Shown: positions 47,905 to 56,930 of the stretch, piece after piece
How positions within the stretch are numbered: the first letter of the stretch is position 1
Layout of the letters: each line of letters opens with the position of its first letter
NCBI RefSeq assembly: GCF_009765275.1
Contig: NZ_VOPH01000012.1
Span: 42,762-106,761, forward strand
Direction of reading: 5' to 3'
From: Chachezhania sediminis
GTDB lineage: Bacteria > Pseudomonadota > Alphaproteobacteria > Rhodobacterales > Rhodobacteraceae
DNA length: 64,000 nucleotides
Translations under genes and position numbers: made by a program
Notes under the pieces: generated by a model
What the model was told of the DNA's origin: nothing
What the model saw: the letters and a program-made list of their open reading frames with translations, nothing else
Databases searched by the model: none

Positions 47905-49059
47905 TCACTCGCCGTAGGTCGCGAAATCGACCTTGGCATAGATCTCGTCCCAGTAGAGCTGCGCCAGCTCTTCCTCGGTCTCGACCCCTTCCAGCTTGCC
48001 GCGCCACTTCTCGATCAGGGCGTTGATCTTCTGCACGACGTCGTCGCCATCGGTCACGCCATAGCTTTCGGCATAGCTGGCCACCAGGTTCGCCATGTCT
48101 TCCTCGACGAAGGCCTGCGTCGCCTCGACCAGCGACGGGGCCGCCTGGTGGAACTTTGCCTTCACCTCGCCCGAGGCCGATTTCGCCCGGATCTCGTCCA
48201 GCAGCGCCTGATAGCGCATGGACGTCGCGGCCGCGGCGGCGCCTGCCGCCCGCATCAGCGTTTCGCGCTGCAGCGTGTTCAGCGACAGCCAGGTGTCGCG
48301 GTTCATCTGGGCCGAGGACACGACGAAGATCCCGCCCGGCGCGCCTTCGGTGATGTCGGTCACCAGGTCGCCCATGCCAAAGTTGTAGACGTCCGGCACC
48401 GACAGCAGCACGCAGTCGACCACACCCTGGGTCAGCGCCTCCAGCATCTCGTTGCCGGACACGGTGACGGGGCGGGCGCCGACGGCCGTGGACCAGCGCG
48501 CCCAGTAGGACCCGGAAATCCGCATCCCGGCATCCTTCAGGTCGTCCAGTTCGACATAGGGCTGCGTGCAGGTCAGCGAATAGGGCGTGGACCCCGCCGC
48601 GGCGGTGAAGACGCTGTTGCGGTTGCGGAAATCGTCCAGGCAGCCCGGGCAGTCGTTCACCACGAAATCCGTGATGATCGACCCGAACAGAACGCCCTGC
48701 GCCTCATCCGCGGGACCGTCGCCCAGCAGCAGCGTTTCCGACAGTTCGATCGCAAGGTTGATGTGCGGATATTCCTTGGGGAAGATCGGCGTCATCAGCG
48801 CGCCGATATCCGCCAGGCCCGTCGCCAGACCTTCCGAGGTCTCGACCAGGTTCAGAAGCGACAACGGGAAGGTCCGCACCTCAAGCCCCGCTTCCTCGTT
48901 CGCGGCCACGCTGTCGGCAAAGGCATTGGCGGCATAGTCCAGAATCGATCCCGGCGGGTGGCCATAGGCGAACCGCAGCGTCTGGGCATCGGCCACACTG
49001 GCCATGGACATGATCGAAGACCCGGCTGCCACGGCAGCCAGAAATTTGAAACTGTTCAT
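47905..49059 (-). CDS. TRAP transporter substrate-binding protein (DctP)
   Basis: This 384-residue periplasmic receptor has a signal peptide ending at VADA (residues 1-24). DctP features are LRFAYGHPPGSILDYAANAF, LKDAGMRISGSYWARW (family Arg) and GVVDCVLLSVPDVYNFGM. It contains an unusual cysteine group (NDCPGCLDDF, SLTCTQPY, VVDCVL) that may form disulfides. GGGAGG precedes the start at 49059. It heads the VOC/racemase/ligase operon; its likely partner permeases are the convergent DctQM at 42.7-44.6 kb. Confidence 0.88.
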   Translation of the reverse strand: MNSFKFLAAVAAGSSIMSMASVADAQTLRFAYGHPPGSILDYAANAFADSVAANEEAGLEVRTFPLSLLNLVETSEGLATGLADIGALMTPIFPKEYPHINLAIELSETLLLGDGPADEAQGVLFGSIITDFVVNDCPGCLDDFRNRNSVFTAAAGSTPYSLTCTQPYVELDDLKDAGMRISGSYWARWSTAVGARPVTVSGNEMLEALTQGVVDCVLLSVPDVYNFGMGDLVTDITEGAPGGIFVVSSAQMNRDTWLSLNTLQRETLMRAAGAAAAATSMRYQALLDEIRAKSASGEVKAKFHQAAPSLVEATQAFVEEDMANLVASYAESYGVTDGDDVVQKINALIEKWRGKLEGVETEEELAQLYWDEIYAKVDFATYGE

Positions 49060-49105
49060 AATTTCCTCCCTACTCGCCTTGGCTCATTCCTGTTCCCCGC
49101 AAGGA

Positions 49106-49117
49106 AGTCATATGACT
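49106..49117. promoter_or_regulatory. Palindromic operator candidate downstream of the DctP promoter
   Basis: AGTCATATGACT is a perfect 12-bp palindrome. It lies between the candidate -10 box and the DctP start codon, a location suited to repression. Confidence 0.5.
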
Positions 49118-49132
49118 GAGGCGATTGCTTTA

Positions 49133-49161
49133 GTGGTAGTCAGCCCCCTGCCGCTTGTCAA
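49133..49161 (-). promoter_or_regulatory. Candidate sigma-70 promoter for the DctP operon
   Basis: On the minus strand a perfect -35 box TTGACA (49161-49156) is followed after exactly 17 bp by TACCAC (49138-49133), a weak -10. The start codon is at 49059. Confidence 0.5.
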
Positions 49162-49222
49162 CAGAATTGGGGCTTTTCGGATGGCACTTTGGCAGTGCGC
49201 GGGGGCGGGCCCGGGGTTGGAC

Positions 49223-49996
49223 CTAGCGCCCGGTGAAGACCGGTGCACGCTTTTCCAGAAAGGCGGCGGTGCCTTCACGGCAGTCCTCGCCCTGGAAGAT
49301 TTCGCGCGCCAGGATGCCTTCGCGGGCCATGCCCGCCTCGGTCACCTGCGGCCCGGCGGATGCGACCGCGGACCGGATCGCGGCGACCGCCGGGGCGCTG
49401 AAGCCGCCCACGGTCTCGGCCACCGCGACGGCCTCGGCCACGACATCGGCGCCGGCCTCCACGATCCGGCTCAGGAATCCCAGCGTCATCGCCTCGGGGG
49501 TGCCAAGGACCCGCCCGGTCAGCAGCAGGTCCAGCGCCACGGCCGGGCCCAGCACCGCCGGCAGGTACTGGGTGCCGCCATAGGCCGGGATCGCGGCGAT
49601 CTTGATTTCCGGCACGGAAAAGCGCGCCGAGGGCACCGCCAGCCGCAGCGTGCAGGCGGCCGCCAGCTCCATCCCGCCGCCATAGGCCAGGCCGTTGACG
49701 GCCGCGACCGACAACACCGGCGACCGGTGCAGCCGCAGCAGGACCTTGCGCACCATGTCGCAACGATTGGCGACCTCGTCATTCGACAGGGCGACCGTGG
49801 TGCCCAGATCGGTGCCCGCGCAAAAGGCCCTGGGTCCCGCGCCGGTGATCACCACGTATCGCCCGCCGCCGGCCTCCAGTTCGTCCAGCAGCGCGGTCAG
49901 CCCGTCCCAGACCTGCGGCGTCGTCGCGTTCAGCTTGTCGGGCCGGTTCAGGGTGAAGATGGCCCCGGCCCCGCGCCGTTCGATCTGATAGTCCAT
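49223..49996 (-). CDS. Enoyl-CoA hydratase/isomerase family protein
   Basis: This 257-residue crotonase-fold protein has both catalytic Glu residues of true hydratases: in GGGMELAAAC and in FSVPEIKIAAIP. The oxyanion-hole segment PRAFCAGTDLGTTV is present and the C-terminus ends KRAPVFTGR, as is common in the family. GAGGAGG just before 49996 sets the start. It is on the same strand as, and 164 bp upstream of, the DctP operon, but that operon seems to have its own promoter. It would hydrate the enoyl-CoA formed by one of the acyl-CoA dehydrogenases. Confidence 0.9.
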   Translation of the reverse strand: MDYQIERRGAGAIFTLNRPDKLNATTPQVWDGLTALLDELEAGGGRYVVITGAGPRAFCAGTDLGTTVALSNDEVANRCDMVRKVLLRLHRSPVLSVAAVNGLAYGGGMELAAACTLRLAVPSARFSVPEIKIAAIPAYGGTQYLPAVLGPAVALDLLLTGRVLGTPEAMTLGFLSRIVEAGADVVAEAVAVAETVGGFSAPAVAAIRSAVASAGPQVTEAGMAREGILAREIFQGEDCREGTAAFLEKRAPVFTGR

Positions 49997-50454
49997 GCGT
50001 CCTCCTCGCAGCCGCGCAGCCCCCGGCCCACGCGGCCATTTCTTGCCCCTCGGGGCGTGATGATGACCTTGCCGACGCCGCCCGATCCCACAGCGCCACG
50101 CGGTCCCCGGGGCCGGTTCCGGCATGATGGCCTGGCGCAGGACGAACGCGTCCGGACCGCCCAGGCTGTCCCCGACGAACTGGCGATTTGTGACGGCCCC
50201 GGTCATGGCGTCGAACCTTTGGCCGGCATCCCGATCTCCTTGAAATCTGCGTGGCCCTGCAGGATTGGGCCGCCGGGGATCTAGCGCAAACAGCGCACAA
50301 TCTTGCATCGGCCGATCCATAAGTCAATTGCTTCATGCAAACGCTTCGAATTTTGCGCCATGGGCCTTGCCGGCCGGGATTGCACCCCCTACCGTCCGCC
50401 CCCGGGACGGCGGATGCACCCGCCGCCGCCCGGAATCGACAAAGGACCCGGCCC
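49997..50454. other. Divergent intergenic region between hydratase and nitroreductase genes
   Basis: A 458-bp gap. It holds an AT-richer patch at ~50315-50355 with the inverted repeat TTGC-TTCAT-GCAA at 50328-50340, a plausible regulator site for the divergent promoters. No gene is supported. Confidence 0.45.
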
Positions 50455-51147
50455 ATGACGACGGACACACTGACCCTGGACAAGACATTCGAACGGCTGC
50501 TGCAGGAGCGTTATTCCTGCCGCGGCTTCCTGTCCGATCCGGTCCCCCGCGCGACCGTCGACCGGATCCTGACCCTGGCACAGCGCACCGCAAGCTGGTG
50601 CAACACGCAACCCTGGCACGTGACGATCCTGGGCGGCCGCGCGGCACAGCGGTTTTCGAAGGGCATCACCGACTGGGCCGCGGGCGGCGCCGCCGTCGTG
50701 TCGGACCTGCCCTTCCCCGAAGCCTATGAAGGCAAGTATCTGGACCGCCGGCGCGAAAGCGGTTTCCGGCTTTACGACAGCGTCGGCATCCCGAAGGGCG
50801 ACCGCGCGGCCTCGGCGAAACAGGCGCTGGAAAACTTCCGCCTGTTCGGTGCGCCGCACGTGGCCATCGTCACCACCGACCGCAAGCTGGGCACCTATGG
50901 CGCCATCGACTGCGGCGCCTATGTGTCGAACTTCATACTGGCGGCAACGGCGCTTGGTCTGGCCTCGATCCCCCAGGCGGCCTTTGCCCATCACGCCGAC
51001 TTTGTCCGCGACCACCTGAACCTGCCCGACGACCGGCTGGTGGTCTGCGGCATCTCCTTCGGGTTCGAGGACAAGACCCACCCCGCCAACGGCTTCCGCA
51101 CCCGCCGCGCGGGGATCGACGAGGTCGCGGAATTCATCGACGACTGA
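50455..51147 (+). CDS. Nitroreductase-family flavoprotein
   Basis: This 230-residue FMN-dependent oxidoreductase has the FMN-binding motif RYSCRGF (the RRS/T-type Arg cluster), SWCNTQPWHVTILGG and the C-terminal VVCGISFGFEDKTHPAN. The fold is that of NAD(P)H nitroreductases and related ene-reductases; the physiological substrate is unknown. The start at 50455 has AAAGGA upstream and avoids a low-complexity extension from 50335. It is convergent with the GntR regulator. Confidence 0.88.
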   Translation: MTTDTLTLDKTFERLLQERYSCRGFLSDPVPRATVDRILTLAQRTASWCNTQPWHVTILGGRAAQRFSKGITDWAAGGAAVVSDLPFPEAYEGKYLDRRRESGFRLYDSVGIPKGDRAASAKQALENFRLFGAPHVAIVTTDRKLGTYGAIDCGAYVSNFILAATALGLASIPQAAFAHHADFVRDHLNLPDDRLVVCGISFGFEDKTHPANGFRTRRAGIDEVAEFIDD

Positions 51148-51182
51148 GACGGGCCCGGGGTCCTGACCCCAGGGTCAGGACC

Positions 51183-52082
51183 CTAGTATTCCGCCGCCTG
51201 CTTCAGGTGCTGGCGCAGCAGCGCCTCGGCCCAGTCCATGTTGCCTGCCTCGACCGCGTCGAGCACGGCCAGATGTTCCTCGCAGGATTCGCGGATGCGG
51301 TCGGCGCTCAGTTCCTCGAAACTGGCCGCCTCCTGCATCCGGCGCAGGGCGTTCTGCTGGTGGATCGCATCGCGGTAGAACCGGTTGCCCGACATTGCGG
51401 CCAGCCCTTCGTGGAAGGACGCGTTCACGCGGAACCATTCTTCGCCCGTGGGCTGCAGCGCGCCGTCCAGGATGCGCCGGTGCATCCGGCGGATGCTGTC
51501 CAGCTGGCCCGTGTTGATCCGGAACCGGGGCGACCGCAACGCCGCGCATTCCACCGTGATCCGGAATTCATAGCTGTCCCGCAGCCCGTCCATGGAATCC
51601 AGCGAATCCGCAAAGCGCCAGCCGTGCCCGGGCTGGCGCTGTGCCAGCCCTTCGGCCGCGAACCGCATCAGCAGCTTGCGCACCACGCCGCGGGAAATGT
51701 CGTAGCGGGGGATCAACTCGGCCTCTGACACGTCCTGCGGCAGGTCGCCCGAGGCCCGGTCGCGCATGATCCGGCGATAGAGATCGTCCAGCGGACTGCT
51801 GGGGGCGATGTCGGCCACGTCCATGTCGCGCAGGTCGACCGCGACCTGAAGCCCGCGATGCGGCGCCGGCATGGCGGCGACGATGCCGCGTTCCGTCAAC
51901 AGCCCCAGCGCCACCGTGACGGGCGAGCGCGACACGCCGAAGCGCCGCGCCAGATCCGGAACCGACAGTCGCGTGCCCGGCGCCCAGCCTTCGTCGCGGA
52001 TCAGCTCCACGACGCCGCGCATCACCTCGATCTGCAGCGGCGTGATGTCGTCGCGGCTGTCGTCCTGTCCCACGCTGGCCAT
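51183..52082 (-). CDS. GntR-family (FadR/FCD) regulator with two winged-helix domains
   Basis: This 299-residue protein has two consecutive winged-helix segments: one at ~14-80 (APGTRLSVPDLARRFGVSRS) and a second, GntR-like, at ~95-155 (DVSEAELIPRYDISRGVVRK). An FCD effector domain follows (~165-299, YEFRITVECAAL and the metal-site type His in FHEGL). FCD-type GntR proteins normally have only one DNA-binding domain. GGGGA precedes the start at 52082; in-frame starts at 52112 and 52223 also exist. It is divergent from the C45 hydrolase/ABC importer operon and probably controls it. Confidence 0.85.
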   Translation of the reverse strand: MASVGQDDSRDDITPLQIEVMRGVVELIRDEGWAPGTRLSVPDLARRFGVSRSPVTVALGLLTERGIVAAMPAPHRGLQVAVDLRDMDVADIAPSSPLDDLYRRIMRDRASGDLPQDVSEAELIPRYDISRGVVRKLLMRFAAEGLAQRQPGHGWRFADSLDSMDGLRDSYEFRITVECAALRSPRFRINTGQLDSIRRMHRRILDGALQPTGEEWFRVNASFHEGLAAMSGNRFYRDAIHQQNALRRMQEAASFEELSADRIRESCEEHLAVLDAVEAGNMDWAEALLRQHLKQAAEY

Positions 52083-52157
52083 GATCCCCACTTGAAACGG
52101 TCCGGCAACCATAGCCGCTTCGCCCCCCCGGCGGTAGACGGCCCGCAGGACATTATT

Positions 52158-52180
52158 TGCTTTTCGTATGCTCAAAATGC
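52158..52180 (+). promoter_or_regulatory. 23-bp regulatory motif, copy A (before the C45/ABC operon)
   Basis: TGCTTTTC-N6-TCAAAATGC lies in the 139-bp divergent region between the GntR gene and the C45 gene. A second copy with identical spacing lies upstream of the ABC binding-protein gene on the opposite strand (58585-58607). Confidence 0.65.
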
Positions 52181-52221
52181 ACATACTGTGCCGGGAATAC
52201 CCCGATTCAGGATCTTTCTTC

Positions 52222-53343
52222 ATGGAACATCACCCGGCCTTTCCGCTGATCCAGACCCGTGGCACCCCGCGCGAACGGGGCCGCCTCTATGGCGAGCAGG
52301 CCCGGGACCGCATCCGGGGGTCGGTGGATCTTTACATGGGCTCGCTGGGCAAGCGCGGCCTGACCCGGGACGACGTGCTGGAAATGGCCGCAGGGTTTGC
52401 CCCCCGGATCCGCGACTGGGCCCCCGACCTGATGGAAGAGATCGAAGGCATCGCCGAAGGCGCGGACCTGGCGCAGGCAGAGATCGTGCTGATCAACGCC
52501 CGGACCGAGGTGCTGCAACTGGCCGACCGCCGGACCGGCACACAGCCCGACCCCGAACCCGACGGTTGCACCGGGGCGGTGGTTCTGCCCGGGGCCACGG
52601 ACGCGGGCCACCTGATCCACGGCCAGAACTGGGACTGGCGGGCCGAATGCGCCGACACCTCGGTCGTGCTGAAGGTGGAACGCGACGACGGCCCCGATTT
52701 CCTGACCTTCACCGAGGCCGGGGGCCTCGCCCGGTCGGGGATGAATGCCGCCGGTATCTCGATCACCGCGAATTACCTGGAATGCGACCGCGACTATCGC
52801 GGCCTGGGCATCCCCCTGCCCCTGATCCGCCGCCGCGCGCTGGAGGCTGCGCATTTCGCCCATGCGATCAGGGTGGTCGCAGTGACGCCCAAGTCCGGGT
52901 CGAACAACATGATGCTGGGCTATGCCGGCGGGTTCGCCGTCAACCTGGAATGCGCCCCGGACGAATCCTTTGCGATCTATCCCGATGCGCAGGGCCTGAT
53001 CGTCCACGCCAATCACTGGCTGCACAATGCGGCACTGTCGAAACTGAAGGACACCGGGCTCGACGATGTGCCCGACAGTCTCTACCGCGATGCGCGGGTG
53101 CGCCATCATCTGGACGGCCGGGCCGATCTGACGGTCGAGGATCTGAAGACCGCGCTGATGGACCGGTTCGCCGATCCCTACGGCGTCTGCCGTCCGCCCC
53201 TGCAGAAGGGCAACGGCAACCTGTCGGCCACCGTCGCCATGGTGCTGATGGAACCGGCCCTGGGCGTGATGGATATCGCGCCCCTGCCGGCGGTCAACGA
53301 CACCTTCACCCGCTACCGGCTGGACATGGACCTGCGGGACTAG
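52222..53343 (+). CDS. C45-family autoproteolytic acyltransferase/hydrolase (Ntn fold)
   Basis: This 373-residue protein belongs to the family of penicillin acyl-CoA:6-APA acyltransferase. It is expected to cleave itself before the nucleophile Cys116 (in PDGCTGAVV) to form two subunits and then cleave or transfer an amide-linked acyl group. Other motifs are TRGTPRERGRLYGEQ at the N-terminus and IHGQNWDW after the cut site. There is no signal peptide, so it acts in the cytoplasm on something taken up by the peptide-type importer encoded immediately downstream (3 bp gap). Substrate unknown. The start at 52222 follows AGGA. Confidence 0.87.
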   Translation: MEHHPAFPLIQTRGTPRERGRLYGEQARDRIRGSVDLYMGSLGKRGLTRDDVLEMAAGFAPRIRDWAPDLMEEIEGIAEGADLAQAEIVLINARTEVLQLADRRTGTQPDPEPDGCTGAVVLPGATDAGHLIHGQNWDWRAECADTSVVLKVERDDGPDFLTFTEAGGLARSGMNAAGISITANYLECDRDYRGLGIPLPLIRRRALEAAHFAHAIRVVAVTPKSGSNNMMLGYAGGFAVNLECAPDESFAIYPDAQGLIVHANHWLHNAALSKLKDTGLDDVPDSLYRDARVRHHLDGRADLTVEDLKTALMDRFADPYGVCRPPLQKGNGNLSATVAMVLMEPALGVMDIAPLPAVNDTFTRYRLDMDLRD

Positions 53344-53346
53344 GCC

Positions 53347-54288
53347 ATGCTGCGCTTCGTCCTGTCCCGGCTGTTCAGCGCTGTGCCGACGCTCGTTCTG
53401 GTGGCGGTCACGATCTTCGTTCTGATGCGCATGGTGCCGGGCGACCCGGCCACCCTGATGCTGGGCGATCTAGCGGAACCGGACCAGGTCGCGGCGATGC
53501 GCAGGTCGATGGGCCTGGACGATCCCGTCTGGGTCCAGTTCCTGACCTGGGCCGGGCAGATCCTGCGGGGCGATTTCGGCACCTCGATCGTGCTGGGCGA
53601 TCCGGTGCTGCCCCTGATCCTGGACCGGTTTTCCGTGTCGGCGACCATCGTCCTGGCCTCGGTCCTTCTGGCGGTCGCCATCGCCGTGCCGCTGGGGATC
53701 CTGGCCGCCTGGCACCAGGACAGCGCCGGCGACCTGGCCGTGATCGGCAGCTCGACCCTGCTTCTGTCCATTCCCAGCTTCTGGATGGGGCTGATGCTGC
53801 TTCTGGTCTTCGGGCTGGAACTGGGCTGGCTGCCCATCGTGGGCTATGTCCCCTTCGGTCAGGATGCCTGGGCGGCGGCGCGGGCGATGATCCTGCCGGT
53901 CGTGACCATCGTGCTGGTCGAAATGGGCTCCATCGTGCGCATGGCCCGCGCCTCGATGATCGAGGTCAGCCGCCTGGAGTACATCACCCATGCCAGGGCC
54001 AAGGGCCTGTCGGAACGCGCGGTCATGTGGCGCCACGCCTTCCGCAACGCCTTTGCGCCCACCTGGACGCTGATCGGCCTGGTGCTGGGCAGCCTTCTGG
54101 CCAATATCGCGGTGATCGAGACGGTCTTCACCATCCCGGGCCTGGGCCGGCTGATGATCGACGCGATCTATGGCAGGGACTATCCGCTGGTGCAGGGCTG
54201 CCTGCTGTTCATCGCCTTCCTTTACGTGATGGTGAACCTTCTGGTGGACCTCGTCTATCCGCTGCTGGACCCGAGGGTCGCGGAATGA
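53347..54288 (+). CDS. ABC transporter permease, dipeptide/oligopeptide type (DppB-like)
   Basis: This 313-residue inner-membrane permease has six hydrophobic segments and the signature coupling region (EYITHARAKGLSERAVMWRH). The N-terminal FVLSRLFSAVPTLVLVAVTI and RMVPGDPATLM are typical of DppB. The gene begins 3 bp after the C45 stop and overlaps the next permease by 4 bp. It forms an importer with the following genes and the binding protein encoded convergently. Confidence 0.92.
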   Translation: MLRFVLSRLFSAVPTLVLVAVTIFVLMRMVPGDPATLMLGDLAEPDQVAAMRRSMGLDDPVWVQFLTWAGQILRGDFGTSIVLGDPVLPLILDRFSVSATIVLASVLLAVAIAVPLGILAAWHQDSAGDLAVIGSSTLLLSIPSFWMGLMLLLVFGLELGWLPIVGYVPFGQDAWAAARAMILPVVTIVLVEMGSIVRMARASMIEVSRLEYITHARAKGLSERAVMWRHAFRNAFAPTWTLIGLVLGSLLANIAVIETVFTIPGLGRLMIDAIYGRDYPLVQGCLLFIAFLYVMVNLLVDLVYPLLDPRVAE

Positions 54289-55097
54289 GACGCCTGCCCC
54301 TGAACCTGTGGATCGGCGGCACCGTCGTGGGCATCCTTCTGCTGATGGCGCTTTTCGCCCCCTGGATCGCGCCCGTCGACCCGCTGAAGCTGGACCTGCC
54401 CGCCCGCATGCAGGGCCCGGGCGGCGGGCATCTTCTGGGCGGCGACGAATTCGGGCGCGACATCGCCTCGCGCCTGATCTACGGGGCGCGCACCTCGGTC
54501 GGGATCGCGCTGGTGACGACGCTGGTGGCCGTGGCGCTGGGGCTGGTCTTCGGCACGCTGGCGGGGTTCCTGCGGGGCCTGCCCGACCGGGCGATCATGA
54601 TCTTCAACGATGCCTTCCTGGCCTTTCCGGGCCTGCTGCTGGCGCTTGGCTTCATGACCGTCTTCGGCGCCAGCCGGACGGGAATCGTGATCGCACTGGG
54701 ACTGGCCTACATGCCCGTGGTCGTCCGCCTTGTGCGCGGCACGGTCCTATCGGTCCGTGCCCGCGAATATGTCGAAGCCTCGCGCGTGGGCGGCAATTCC
54801 GAACTGTACACCATGGTTCGGCACGTTTTGCCGAATTGCATGGCCCCGGTGATCGTGCTGGCCACCACCATGTTCGGCTGGATCATCCTGTCGGAAAGCT
54901 CGCTGTCGTTCCTGGGGCTGGGCGTGCCGCCGCCGGCGCCCAGCTGGGGCAACATGCTGTCGACCGCCCGCCCCCACGCCGCGCAGGCGCCGCACATGGT
55001 GATCCTGCCGGGGCTCTGCATCGCAATGTCGCTTCTGGGGGTGAACCTTCTGGGCGACGCGCTGCGCGACTGGCTTGACCCGAAGATGAGAGGCTGA
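54285..55097 (+). CDS. ABC transporter permease, dipeptide/oligopeptide type (DppC-like)
   Basis: This 270-residue second permease of the importer has DppC features: HLLGGDEFGRDIASRLIYGA near the N-terminus, the EAA-like loop YVEASRVGGNSELYTMVRHV, and ESSLSFLGLGVPPPAPSWG. Its ATG overlaps the DppB stop (ATGA). It is followed after 2 bp by the ATPase gene. Confidence 0.93.
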   Translation: MRRLPLNLWIGGTVVGILLLMALFAPWIAPVDPLKLDLPARMQGPGGGHLLGGDEFGRDIASRLIYGARTSVGIALVTTLVAVALGLVFGTLAGFLRGLPDRAIMIFNDAFLAFPGLLLALGFMTVFGASRTGIVIALGLAYMPVVVRLVRGTVLSVRAREYVEASRVGGNSELYTMVRHVLPNCMAPVIVLATTMFGWIILSESSLSFLGLGVPPPAPSWGNMLSTARPHAAQAPHMVILPGLCIAMSLLGVNLLGDALRDWLDPKMRG

Positions 55098-55099
55098 GG

Positions 55100-56695
55100 A
55101 TGCAGGACGGACTGATCGTCAGGAACCTGACCATCCGCCCCGACCGGTCGCCGCTGACGCTGGTCGACGATCTGGAATTCGCGATCCCGCCCGGTCAGTT
55201 CACCGCACTGGTGGGCGAAAGCGGATCGGGCAAGACCTTGGCCGCACGGTCGATCCTGGGCCTGCTGCCCCAGGGCCTGTCGCCCACGCCGGACAGCCGG
55301 ATCCTCTTCGACGGCGAGGATCTGACCCGCGCCTCGGCACCGCAGATGCGGGCGATCCGGGGCGCGCGGATCGGGATGATCTTCCAGGAGCCCATGGTCT
55401 CGCTGAACCCGTCGATGCGGATCGGCCAGCAACTGGCCGAGGCGATGCGCCTGCACACGACGCTGTCGACCCGCCAGATCCGGGCGGAATGCCTGGCCAT
55501 GCTGGACCGGGTGCAGATCCGCGACCCCGAACGCTGCCTGTCTGCCTGGCCCCACGAATTTTCCGGCGGCATGCGGCAGCGGATCATGATCGCGTCGGTC
55601 ATGCTGCTGAAGCCCCGTCTGCTGATCGCCGACGAACCGACGACGGCGCTGGACACGCTGGTCAGCCGCGACGTGCTGGACCTGATGGTCGACCTGACCC
55701 GGACCAGCGGCACCTCGGTCCTGCTGATCAGCCACGATCTGGGCATGGTCGCCCGCTACGTGGACGACGTGGTGGTGATGGAAAAGGGCCGCGCCGTCGA
55801 AAGCGGCCGCGCCCGCGACGTGCTGCGCGCACCGCAGAACGCCTATACAAGGAAACTGGTCGCCGCCCTGCCCCGCCGCGGCCCTGCCCGCCCGCCGACG
55901 GATGCCGCGCCGCTGGTCGAAACCCGCGGCCTGTCGATCGGCTATCCGGAAAAGGCCGGGCCCCTGCGCCCGAAACGGTTCCGCCGCGTGGTCCACGACG
56001 TCGACCTGGCGATCCGCCCGGGCGAGACACTGGCGCTGGTCGGCGCCTCCGGTTCGGGCAAGACGACGCTGGGACGGACGATCATCGGGCTGGAACGGCC
56101 CGAAACCGGCAGCATCCGCATTCGCGGGCAGGACATCGGCGATCAGGGCACCGCCTCGCGCTGCCGGGCCCGGCGCGACATGCAGATGATCTTTCAGGAT
56201 CCCTATTCCTCGCTCGATCCGCGGCAACGGGTCGGTCCCCTGCTGGTCGAGGCACTGCGCCATCTGCCCGGCCTGTCCGACGGCGACCGGCGTGCCCGCG
56301 CCCGCGACTGCTGTGTCGAGGTCGGGCTGGATCCCGCCCTGATGACCCGCTTTCCCCACCAGCTGTCGGGCGGGCAGCGCCAGCGCGTGGCCATCGCCCG
56401 GGCGGTCATCGCACGGCCCGCCTTCGTGGTCGCGGACGAACCGGTCTCGGCGCTCGACATGACCGTGCAGAAACAGATCCTCGACCTGATCCGCCACCTG
56501 CAGGACAGCCACGGCTTTGCCTGTCTTTTCGTCAGCCACGATCTGGGCGCCGTCGAACAGGTGGCCGACCGCGTCGCGGTGATGGAGGCCGGGCGCATCG
56601 TCGAACTGGCCCCCCGCGACCGGATCTTCGACGCGCCGGAACATCCCTACACGAAGCGCCTGCTGGAAGCGTCCCTGCGCCTGAACGCCGCCTGA
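55100..56695 (+). CDS. ABC transporter ATPase, fused DppD-DppF type
   Basis: This 531-residue protein carries two complete ATPase domains. Domain 1 (~1-255) has Walker A GESGSGKT, signature FSGGMRQR and Walker B LLIADEPTTALD. Domain 2 (~270-531) has Walker A GASGSGKTT, signature LSGGQRQR and Walker B FVVADEPVSALD. Each ends in the oligopeptide/dipeptide C-terminal motif (PYTKRLLEASL in domain 2). In most Dpp/Opp systems these are two proteins; the fusion supplies both in one chain. Confidence 0.93.
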   Translation: MQDGLIVRNLTIRPDRSPLTLVDDLEFAIPPGQFTALVGESGSGKTLAARSILGLLPQGLSPTPDSRILFDGEDLTRASAPQMRAIRGARIGMIFQEPMVSLNPSMRIGQQLAEAMRLHTTLSTRQIRAECLAMLDRVQIRDPERCLSAWPHEFSGGMRQRIMIASVMLLKPRLLIADEPTTALDTLVSRDVLDLMVDLTRTSGTSVLLISHDLGMVARYVDDVVVMEKGRAVESGRARDVLRAPQNAYTRKLVAALPRRGPARPPTDAAPLVETRGLSIGYPEKAGPLRPKRFRRVVHDVDLAIRPGETLALVGASGSGKTTLGRTIIGLERPETGSIRIRGQDIGDQGTASRCRARRDMQMIFQDPYSSLDPRQRVGPLLVEALRHLPGLSDGDRRARARDCCVEVGLDPALMTRFPHQLSGGQRQRVAIARAVIARPAFVVADEPVSALDMTVQKQILDLIRHLQDSHGFACLFVSHDLGAVEQVADRVAVMEAGRIVELAPRDRIFDAPEHPYTKRLLEASLRLNAA

Positions 56696-56864
56696 ACGCC
56701 ATATGAACGGGCCTGACGCAGACTGTTCCGACTTGTCCGTCCCGGCCTGATTTGCCCGTCGTGACAGGTCCGACCGGCCCGGCCCGGTCCGTCCCGTCCG
56801 GGACGACATCCCACAGCATGACAAAACGGCCAGAGGCATGCCGGCACCGGTCCCCAAATGCAGA

Positions 56865-56886
56865 CGGGCGGGAAAATCCCCGCCCG
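56865..56886. terminator. Hairpin between convergent ABC ATPase and binding-protein genes
   Basis: CGGGCGGG and CCCGCCCG form an 8-bp stem with an AAAATC loop, in the 235-bp convergent gap. There is no clear T-tract. Confidence 0.45.
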
Positions 56887-56930
56887 CGCACCGGAAAACG
56901 ACCCGGTCACCCGGCCTTTGAAGCGGCCCG

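Noticed and set aside
51858..55097. 1079-codon open frame on the plus strand
   Set aside because: It crosses the GntR, C45 and permease genes out of frame for most of its length and joins the DppC frame only at the end; only the DppC part is real.
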